A stretch of DNA of 20,764 bases, taken from Acidobacteriota bacterium. GTDB lineage: Bacteria > Acidobacteriota > UBA890 > WLXD01. Below the pieces are notes generated by a model that was not told the DNA's origin, searched no databases, and saw only the letters and a list, made by a program, of their open reading frames with translations. Below, one piece after another: positions 15,397 to 20,764 of the stretch. Where the stretch lies: assembly GCA_022571615.1 (NCBI GenBank), contig JACZXM010000003.1, positions 1 through 20,764 of the forward strand. Reading direction: 5' to 3'. Within the stretch, counting starts at the first letter, position 1; every line of letters begins with the position of its first letter. A program made the position numbers and the translations under genes.

Positions 15397-16770
15397 TTAC
15401 TCCGGTGCCTGTGTTTGCAGAACCTCACACTCCAGGCTTCCCGCTGCCAGCCGCACCTGGACCCGATCGCCGACGTCGACATCCGCCGCCCGGAGCAGCA
15501 GACGCCCGTCCGGGGTGCGGCACAGAGCGTACCCGCGCCCGAGCACCGCGACCGGGCTCAGCGCCTCGGTGCGTGCCGCCAGCGTCCCCAGGCGTTCGCG
15601 TGCCGCGTGCACTCGATCGGTTGCCGAGCCGCGAAGTCTTGTCGACAGCCCTGCGAGGACCTCGCGCTGCCGGCGCGCCGCCCGTAGCGGTGTCATCCGG
15701 GCCAATGCTCTGGATGCCACCTCGAGGCGTTTGGCACGATGCAGCAGCGACGCTTCGAGCGTGCCCTCCAGCTCCTCCCACGCCAGGTCGAGGCGTTGAT
15801 GATAGGCCTGCAGGCTCCGCTCCGGTCGGCGCAGCGCCCGATGCAAGGGCGGGGCGTACAAGCGCCGGTGTGCCCGCTGCGCGAGAGCCTTCAGCGCCCC
15901 CCCGGCCCGCTGCCGCAGTCCTTCCAAGACCGACAGCAGCTCGTCGCGGGCGGGGGCGACGATCTCCGCCGCCGCGGTCGGCGTTGCGGCCCGCAGGTCG
16001 GCTACCAGGTCAGCGATCGTTACGTCGATCTCGTGGCCCACCGCCGAGACTACCGGTATCGCGCAGGCGGCGATCGCGCGCGCGACGCGCTCCTCGTTGA
16101 ACGCCCACAGGTCCTCGCGTGAGCCACCACCACGGCCGACGATCACGACCTCGGCCTCACCGTGGTGCTCGAGCAGCTCGATCGCGGCCGCGATCTGCGC
16201 CGCTGCGCTCGGACCCTGCACCGTGCTCGGCGACAGGATGACCCGCAGGTTGACGCCGCGTCGCTCCCACACCCGGGTCATGTCGCGCCAGGCGGCGCCG
16301 GTGTCTGAAGTTACCACCCCGACGCAGGCGGGCATGCCGGGCAGCGTCCGCTTGCGCTCGTCGGCGAACAGGCCCTCCGCTTGTAGGCGCCGCTTGAGCT
16401 GCTCGAAGGCCAGCTGCTGGGCTCCCCAGCCCACCGGCTCGAGCAGGTTGGCAATGAGCTGAAAACGGCCGGCTCGCTCGTACAGGGTCAACCGTCCCAT
16501 GGCGGTGATCTCGAGCCCGTCCTCGAGCTCGAAGGGCACCGCAATGTTGTCGCCACGGAACATCGCCACGTTGAGCACGGCGCTGTCATCCTTGAGGTTG
16601 AAGTACCAGTGGCCGCTGGCCTGGCGCCGGAAGCCGCTGATCTCGCCGCGCACCCAGACCGTTGGGAAAGTAGCCTCGAGCCCGCCGCGTACCTCGGCCA
16701 GCAGCTCGCTCACCGTCCATATCGGTTCCTCGTCCATCGGCTCGAGCGGCAGCGTGGAGGGCTCGGCCAC
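15397..16770 (-). CDS. xseA: Exodeoxyribonuclease VII large subunit
   Basis: The catalytic subunit of exonuclease VII, 457 residues. An N-terminal OB fold (TVSELLAEVRGGLEATFPTVWVRGEISGFRRQ, about 18-50, then GHWYFNLKD) binds single-stranded DNA. The catalytic domain shows MPACVGVVTSDTGAAWRD, VVIVGRGGGSREDLWAFNEE and IPVVSAVGHEIDVTIADLVADLRAATPTAAAE. A long Arg/Leu/Ala-rich helical region, about 300-410, is where XseB chains attach, and a short beta tail closes the protein. The GTG at 16770 begins 9 bases after the ymdB stop with only a weak GAGC site; ATG 16737 would remove 11 residues. It acts in repair and in clearing single-stranded DNA. Confidence 0.95.
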   Translation of the reverse strand: MAEPSTLPLEPMDEEPIWTVSELLAEVRGGLEATFPTVWVRGEISGFRRQASGHWYFNLKDDSAVLNVAMFRGDNIAVPFELEDGLEITAMGRLTLYERAGRFQLIANLLEPVGWGAQQLAFEQLKRRLQAEGLFADERKRTLPGMPACVGVVTSDTGAAWRDMTRVWERRGVNLRVILSPSTVQGPSAAAQIAAAIELLEHHGEAEVVIVGRGGGSREDLWAFNEERVARAIAACAIPVVSAVGHEIDVTIADLVADLRAATPTAAAEIVAPARDELLSVLEGLRQRAGGALKALAQRAHRRLYAPPLHRALRRPERSLQAYHQRLDLAWEELEGTLEASLLHRAKRLEVASRALARMTPLRAARRQREVLAGLSTRLRGSATDRVHAARERLGTLAARTEALSPVAVLGRGYALCRTPDGRLLLRAADVDVGDRVQVRLAAGSLECEVLQTQAPE

Positions 16771-16778
16771 GGCGGTGC

Positions 16779-17579
16779 TCAGTCGCTCTCGCCCAGTGGT
16801 CGCGCCGGGTCCAGGATCGGGTGGACGGCGGTGGCGCGCCCGGACTCCGGGTCCGCCTCGACGAGCACGCCGGCGACGCGCAGATTGCCGCTCGCCACCT
16901 GGAAGCGTACCGGTCGAGCGGTCAACAGGCGCTCGAGCGCCAGATCGGGACGGGTACCGATGATCGAGTCATAGGGCCCGGTCATGCCGACGTCGGTGCA
17001 GTACGCGGTTCCGGCCGGCAGAATCCTGCAATCGGCAGTGGGGACATGGGTATGGGTACCGACCACCGCGGTGGCGCGGCCATCGCAATACCAGCCCATC
17101 GCAAGCTTCTCGGAGGTCGCCTCAGCGTGCATGTCCAGCAGGATCACCTTGGCCCGATCGCCGATTTCGTCCAGGACGCGATCGAGAGCGTGAAAGGGAC
17201 AATCGATCGCGGGCATGAACACCCGCCCCTGGAGGTTGACGATCGCAACCGGCTGGCCGTGGCGTGAACGCCCGAGGAAGACGCCGCTGCCGGGGGCGCC
17301 GGCCGGGTAGTTGTCCGGCCGCAGTAGCCGCGGCTCGGACCCGAGATAGCCAAGGATCGAAGCCTGGGCCCAGATGTGGTTACCGCTGGTGATCACATCG
17401 ACGCCGAGGGCGAACATCTCATCGGCGATCGCCGGCGTGATGCCCCTGCCGCCGGCCGCATTCTCGCCGTTGACCACGGTGAAGTCCGGGCGCCACTGCT
17501 GGAGCAGGTGCGGCAGGCGCTCGGACAGGATGCGCCGACCCGGCTTGCCGACGACATCACCGAGAAACAGTAGCTTCAA
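16779..17579 (-). CDS. ymdB: YmdB-family metallophosphoesterase
   Basis: A protein of 266 residues of the calcineurin-like TIGR00282/YmdB family. In Bacillus YmdB is a 2',3'-cyclic nucleotide phosphodiesterase that influences biofilm versus motility and works next to RNase Y. Metal and active-site motifs are intact: FLGDVVGKPGR near the N-terminus, VVNGENAAGGRG, VITSGNHIW, ILLDMHAEATSEK, and GTHTHVPTADCRILPAGTAY. The start is the TTG at 17579, overlapping the rny stop as TTGA, with GGAG 8 bases upstream inside rny; the conserved KLLFLGDVVG follows immediately. The longer opening upstream lies inside rny. The rny-ymdB pair is conserved across distant phyla, supporting a linked role in RNA turnover, which is inference here. 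Confidence 0.93.
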   Translation of the reverse strand: MKLLFLGDVVGKPGRRILSERLPHLLQQWRPDFTVVNGENAAGGRGITPAIADEMFALGVDVITSGNHIWAQASILGYLGSEPRLLRPDNYPAGAPGSGVFLGRSRHGQPVAIVNLQGRVFMPAIDCPFHALDRVLDEIGDRAKVILLDMHAEATSEKLAMGWYCDGRATAVVGTHTHVPTADCRILPAGTAYCTDVGMTGPYDSIIGTRPDLALERLLTARPVRFQVASGNLRVAGVLVEADPESGRATAVHPILDPARPLGESD

Positions 17580-19141
17580 TGCGCGATCTCCACCGCGCGG
17601 GTTTCGCGGATGACGGTGACCTTGATCTCGCCGGGGTACTGGACCTCGCGCTGGATCCGATTGGCGATATCGCGCGACAGCCACATCGATTCATCGTCGC
17701 TGACCTGTCCCGACTCGACGATGATGCGGAGCTCACGACCAGCCTGGATGGCATACGCCTTGGAGACCCCGCGGAACGAGTCGGCGATATGTTCGAGCTT
17801 CTGCAACCGCTTGACGTAGGTCTCGAGCATGTCGCGACGAGCACCGGGTCGGGCCGCCGAGAGCGCGTCGGCGGCTTGCACCAGCACGGCTTCGACGGTT
17901 GCCGGCTCGACGTCGAAGTGATGCGCCTCCATCGCCTGGATCACCTCTTTGCTCTCGCCGTACTTACGCAGCAGCTTGATGCCGATCGTCAGGTGGGTGC
18001 CCTCTATGTCCTGATCCACCGCCTTGCCGACATCATGCAGCAGACCGCCACGGCGGGCGACGAGCTCGTTGCTGCCGATCTCGGCGGCCATGATGCCGGC
18101 GATGGTGGAGACCTCGACGGAGTGCCGCAGCACGTTCTGCCCATAGGAGGTCCGATACTTGAGCATGCCGAGCAGACGGTTGAGCTCCGGGGCGAGATCA
18201 TGGATCCCGACTTGCGCAGCCGCGGCGACACCATCTGCAAGGATCTGCTCTTCCATCTCGTCTCGCACTCGCTGCACGACCTCCTCGATGCGCGCCGGAT
18301 GGATCCTTCCGTCTGCCACCAGGCGGTCGAGGGCGAGCTTGGCGACCTCGCGCCGGTAGGGGTCGAAGCTGGAGATCAGCACTGCCTCGGGGGTATCGTC
18401 GACGATCAGATTGACCCCGGTCATGAGCTCGAAGGCGCGGATATTGCGGCCCTCCCGGCCGATCACGCGGCCCTTCATCTCGTCGGCCGGCAGCTGCACC
18501 ACGGAGACGGTGTTTTCAGCCACGTGGTTGCTCGAGCAGCGCTGGATGGCGAGCGCGATGACGCGATGGCATTCGCGCTTGGCCTTATGCCGAGCTTCCT
18601 CGATGATCCTCTGAGCCAGCTTGGCGCCTTCTTCCTTGGCCTCGCGCGCCATGGCGCGAACAAGCTCCGCCTTGGCGTCGTCGCGCCCGTAGCGGGCGAG
18701 GTGCTCGAGCTTGGTGATCGCCTCGTTGCGATGCTTGGCAGCCTCTTGTTTGAGCAACTCGGCGTCGCGCTCGATCGTCTGCAGGCGCTCCTCGTAGCGC
18801 TTGAGCTTCCGCTCGCGCTCGTCGAGCTTGTTGAGGCGCCGCTCGAACGTTTCCTGGCGGTCGTGCAACCGTCGCTCGGCCTCGGACATCTGCTGCCGCC
18901 GCTCGCGGGTGTCCTCCTCGAACGTGCGCCGCTCGGCATGGAGTTGCTCGCGTCCCTCGACGCGTGCTTCCTTCAGAACCATGCCGGCCTGCTGTTGCGC
19001 GTCCTCTACGATCCGTTTCGCCTCAGCACGCGCCGCGTGCGCCACCTCGTTGGCGAGGCGCCGCTTCAGTTGGTACCAAACGGCGAGCAACCCCACGCCG
19101 ACGATGGCGAAGGTGCCGGCCTGCACCCAGAGAAAATTCAT
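17576..19141 (-). CDS. rny: Ribonuclease Y
   Basis: A membrane-anchored endoribonuclease of 521 residues that starts mRNA decay. Architecture: one N-terminal transmembrane helix (about 4-24); a long charged coiled coil rich in Arg/Glu/Lys, about 25-200; a KH RNA-binding domain with GRVIGREGRNIRAFE near 220-235; and an HD phosphohydrolase domain with LRHSVEVSTIAGIMAAEIG and GGLLHDVGKAVDQD carrying the HD metal ligands. The C-terminus EIKVTVIRETRAVEIAH is typical. Length matches the usual 510-530. The ATG at 19141 is chosen over an in-frame start six codons upstream because a perfect AGGAGG lies 5 bases before it. The gene follows a 6S RNA and zapA, and ymdB overlaps its stop. Confidence 0.97.
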   Translation of the reverse strand: MNFLWVQAGTFAIVGVGLLAVWYQLKRRLANEVAHAARAEAKRIVEDAQQQAGMVLKEARVEGREQLHAERRTFEEDTRERRQQMSEAERRLHDRQETFERRLNKLDERERKLKRYEERLQTIERDAELLKQEAAKHRNEAITKLEHLARYGRDDAKAELVRAMAREAKEEGAKLAQRIIEEARHKAKRECHRVIALAIQRCSSNHVAENTVSVVQLPADEMKGRVIGREGRNIRAFELMTGVNLIVDDTPEAVLISSFDPYRREVAKLALDRLVADGRIHPARIEEVVQRVRDEMEEQILADGVAAAAQVGIHDLAPELNRLLGMLKYRTSYGQNVLRHSVEVSTIAGIMAAEIGSNELVARRGGLLHDVGKAVDQDIEGTHLTIGIKLLRKYGESKEVIQAMEAHHFDVEPATVEAVLVQAADALSAARPGARRDMLETYVKRLQKLEHIADSFRGVSKAYAIQAGRELRIIVESGQVSDDESMWLSRDIANRIQREVQYPGEIKVTVIRETRAVEIAH

Positions 19142-19146
19142 GTCAC

Positions 19147-19152
19147 CCTCCT
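19147..19152 (-). promoter_or_regulatory. Consensus ribosome binding site of rny
   Basis: AGGAGG on the - strand, 5 bases before the ATG at 19141. It decides the start of RNase Y. Confidence 0.75.
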
Positions 19153-19195
19153 GGCGCACGAGAGGGGGACAGGCAGAAGACGACCGACAAACTAC

Positions 19196-19374
19196 GACAG
19201 CATGACGCTGGAGCTTCCGCGTCGGTGGTCAGCTCACGAAGGGTAGTTCTCGGCGGCTATCGGGTGGACCGACCTCCGGGAGACGCGGCTAACCGGCCCG
19301 GAGGCACTGGGCCTCCGCGCGCTATCGCCGCCATTGCATGGACTCTTCGTGTCGTCATTCGGCTCGATGCCGTC
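19196..19374 (-). ncRNA. ssrS: 6S RNA
   Basis: The 240-base gap between zapA and rny, read on the - strand, folds by eye into one long interrupted hairpin of about 179 nt, the normal 6S size. Pairings are: 19374-19367 with 19203-19196 (8 pairs, one G-U); CACGAAG 19351-19345 with CTTCGTG 19241-19235; GGCGGC 19332-19327 with GCCGCC 19257-19252; and apical CCTCCGGG 19304-19297 with CCCGGAGG 19280-19273. Between the last two stems is a large asymmetric bubble (19326-19305 and 19272-19258), the open-promoter mimic. The 3' bubble strand TCGGTCCACCCGATAGCC resembles E. coli 6S TCGGTCCGTCCGAGAAGCC, and GGCCCAGTGCC resembles GGCCAGTCCCC. A short side hairpin GAGCT/AGCTC lies on the 3' arm. 6S RNA binds sigma70 RNA polymerase; its position just after zapA is the classic one. 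It probably comes from the zapA transcript or its own promoter. Ends are approximate. Confidence 0.8.
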
Positions 19375-19381
19375 CGATATC

Positions 19382-19732
19382 TCATTCCACCGACTCGATC
19401 GCCTCGGTCAGCGTGCGTGCCAAGTCGCGAGTCTGTTCGGTGATCTCTGTCTCCCGCCGCTCGAGAGCCGTACGGGTCTTGTAAACGTCGTCAGCAATGT
19501 TGAGAGCCGCCAGCACGGCGACCCCCACCACATCGCCGGGCGCTACTTGCTCGCCGATTTGGCGCATGCGCCGGTCGACGTAGCGTGCCAGCGCCCGGAT
19601 CGTATCTGGATCATGGTCGCCCCTAATGTTATAGCGGCGGCCGAAAATTTCAACGCTCGTCATCGGAGCCGACCGGGACTCGGGATCGAGGGTGGAGAGC
19701 GCCGCGGCGGCGGTGTCGCGTTTACTCGGCAT
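19382..19732 (-). CDS. zapA: Cell division protein ZapA
   Basis: A protein of 116 residues that binds and bundles FtsZ at the Z-ring. The ZapA domain begins at SVEIFGRRYNIRGDHDPDTIRALARYVDRRM and continues into the long helix GVAVLAALNIADDVYKTRTALERRETEI that forms the coiled-coil tetramer. The ATG at 19732 is chosen because GGAGG lies 9 bases upstream (19742-19746). It adds 23 Ala/Ser-rich residues before the domain, and the internal ATG 19663, which would begin directly at the domain, has no ribosome site. The gene overlaps the ZapB-like gene by 11 bases and ends about 8 bases before the 6S RNA. The zapA-ssrS arrangement is conserved in proteobacteria. Confidence 0.9.
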   Translation of the reverse strand: MPSKRDTAAAALSTLDPESRSAPMTSVEIFGRRYNIRGDHDPDTIRALARYVDRRMRQIGEQVAPGDVVGVAVLAALNIADDVYKTRTALERRETEITEQTRDLARTLTEAIESVE

Positions 19733-19985
19733 GAGCTGCGACCTCCAGGCGGCCAAGAAGCTCACGCAGGCGGCTCTGTACCGCGCTGCGTTCCTGCTCC
19801 AGCTGTGCGAGCTGTTCCAACCGTGCCCGGTCGGCGGTGCGGACCTGCTCCAACCCGGCGATCTGAGCCTGCAGCATTTGCACTTGCTCGAGAAGCTCGC
19901 GCCGCTCCTGGCGCAGGCGCACCACCATCTGAGCGGTGCGCTCGACGATCTGTGGTAGCTCCCCCCACAGCGGGTCCGCCATCAT
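19722..19985 (-). CDS. Short coiled-coil protein, ZapB-like
   Basis: An 87-residue protein that is almost wholly coiled coil: from about residue 15 it shows heptads such as MVVRLRQERRELLEQVQMLQ and LEQLAQLEQERSAVQSRL, with no membrane segment. Sequence alone does not prove the family, but a small coiled-coil gene overlapping the start of zapA fits ZapB, the divisome factor that joins ZapA to the nucleoid-linked layer above the Z-ring. The ATG at 19985 is chosen because AAGGA lies 7 bases upstream; a second ATG follows directly, and the longer TTG start at 20030 has no ribosome site. It lies 75 bases after pheT, a spacer in which I see nothing notable. Confidence 0.7.
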   Translation of the reverse strand: MMADPLWGELPQIVERTAQMVVRLRQERRELLEQVQMLQAQIAGLEQVRTADRARLEQLAQLEQERSAVQSRLRELLGRLEVAAHAE

Positions 19986-20060
19986 GTCTCGGTCCTTGGT
20001 GGCGGTGGCTGGCTTCGTGCCCGCGGTCAAGAAAACGCGGTGAGCCGGTGCCCGGTGGGC

Positions 20061-20764
20061 TCAACGCCGCCGCGCCCCGAGGCTCCGCTCGAGGTGGGCC
20101 ACCACCGATTCGTGAGCCGCTTCGATCTCCTCGGCCGTCAGAGTGCGCTCGGTGGACCGATAGGTCAACCGCAGCGTCAAGCTCATGTGGCCGGAGGCCA
20201 GCTCCCGCCCCCGGAACACGTCTATGAGCTCGATCCCTGTAAGTGGCAAATCCTGCAGCGAGAGCACTTCCCGTTCGACCCGTGCGTACGCCACGTCGCT
20301 GGCGACCAGCAACGAGACGTCCCGGGCGCTGGCCGGATATCGAGGCAGCGGTGTCACCCGCAACGGCGGGTGCGGGGCACCGACCAGGTCGTGGATGTCG
20401 ATCTGTGCGACCCAGATCGCCAGGTCGCTGCCGAATGCGCGGGCGGCATCGGGGTCGAGCTTGCCGGCAAAACCGAGGATGCTCTCACCCACGGCCAGGT
20501 GAGCCGCCAGTCCCTCCTGTAGCCCGGGCACCGCTGCCGGCTGCCAGTTCCATTGCTGCCAGCGCATGCGGGTGGCCAGGGTGTCGAGGCTGCCTTTGAG
20601 ATCCAAGAGATCCAGCTCCCGTGAACCGTCGCGGAAATGCCGTGGAAGCGCCGGGCCACAGGCAACGAGCGCCAGACTGCGGCGCTCCGACGGCGGCGCA
20701 CCGCCGGTTTCAGCGGCAAACGAGCGTCCGATCTCGAACAATCGGACCCGGCTGGCACCGTTAT
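20061..20764 (-). CDS. pheT: Phenylalanine--tRNA ligase beta subunit, C-terminal part
   Basis: This is the 3' part of pheT; the frame stays open to the last base of the window, giving about 234 of the usual 800 residues. The segment begins at NGASRVRLFEIGRSF, the late core of the beta subunit, continues through the B8-like region (DLLDLKGSLDTLATRM, then GFAGKLDPDAARAFG), and ends with the FDX-ACB anticodon-binding domain: RYPASARDVSLLVASD, DVFRGRELASGHMSLTLRL and YRSTERTLTAEEIEAAHES. The alpha2-beta2 enzyme charges tRNA-Phe; the beta subunit carries editing and tRNA contacts. It ends in TGA ahead of the ZapB-like gene, with which it may share an mRNA. Confidence 0.96.
   Translation of the reverse strand, partial: NGASRVRLFEIGRSFAAETGGAPPSERRSLALVACGPALPRHFRDGSRELDLLDLKGSLDTLATRMRWQQWNWQPAAVPGLQEGLAAHLAVGESILGFAGKLDPDAARAFGSDLAIWVAQIDIHDLVGAPHPPLRVTPLPRYPASARDVSLLVASDVAYARVEREVLSLQDLPLTGIELIDVFRGRELASGHMSLTLRLTYRSTERTLTAEEIEAAHESVVAHLERSLGARRR

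Noticed and set aside
16763..16776. GGCCACGGCGGTGC near the ymdB/xseA junction as another copy of the dispersed repeat.
   Set aside because: It departs from the core after CCACGGC, has no palindromic arm, and is largely coding, so the likeness is probably chance.
17579..19246. A 555-codon open frame on the + strand opposite rny.
   Set aside because: It is the antisense shadow of RNase Y, whose domains are unmistakable. Long antisense frames are expected at this GC content, and the translation shows no family motif.
1..20764. CRISPR arrays, tRNA genes, insertion sequences, phage, toxin-antitoxin or defence genes.
   Set aside because: None seen on either strand. No regularly spaced direct repeats, cloverleaf, transposase or integrase motifs were found; the genes are housekeeping with even composition.

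Overview
The window reads as an ordinary chromosomal stretch from a GC-rich Gram-negative bacterium. A 6S RNA-zapA-rnase Y neighbourhood, a periplasmic amidase with an AMIN domain, an SLT-type transglycosylase and a propionate/acyl-CoA gene pair suggest a deltaproteobacterial-grade lineage (Myxococcota, Desulfobacterota or Binatota-like). That placement is inference; nothing here fixes the taxon. There is no mobile element, CRISPR array, tRNA or rRNA, and the window is almost completely coding.

Left part (1-5422), mostly + strand: the 3' part of alaS, an exported lytic transglycosylase, an exported N-acetylmuramoyl-L-alanine amidase (TPR-like, AMIN, Amidase_3), then pgsA. A QueD-like gene on the - strand overlaps the amidase tail. 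The two murein hydrolases and phosphatidylglycerol-phosphate synthase form an envelope-growth group.

Middle part (5434-11160): a four-gene - strand operon runs from a PHP phosphoesterase (RNase AM-like) through dcd and pepA to a DHH phosphoesterase (NrnA-like). It concerns nucleotide, small-RNA and peptide turnover. Divergent from it on the + strand are an acyl-CoA dehydrogenase and a methylmalonyl-CoA epimerase.

Right part (11191-20764): a long - strand housekeeping run, in transcription order pheT, zapB-like, zapA, 6S RNA, rny, ymdB, xseA, xseB, ispA, tlyA, nadK and a beta-propeller protein. Many junctions overlap by a few bases (ATGA, TTGA), so translational coupling is likely. The run joins divisome regulation (ZapA/ZapB), RNA polymerase control (6S RNA), mRNA decay (RNase Y), DNA repair (exonuclease VII), isoprenoid synthesis, rRNA methylation and NADP supply.

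Two things stand out beyond the genes. The first is a convincing, otherwise unannotated 6S RNA in the zapA-rny gap. The second is a small dispersed repeat with core CCACGGCCTGCTA, often palindromic. It sits at five of the six transcription-unit boundaries that have a spacer, at none of the intra-operon junctions, and it supplies the stop codon of two - strand genes. A QueD-family protein that has lost its catalytic triad is the most unusual protein.
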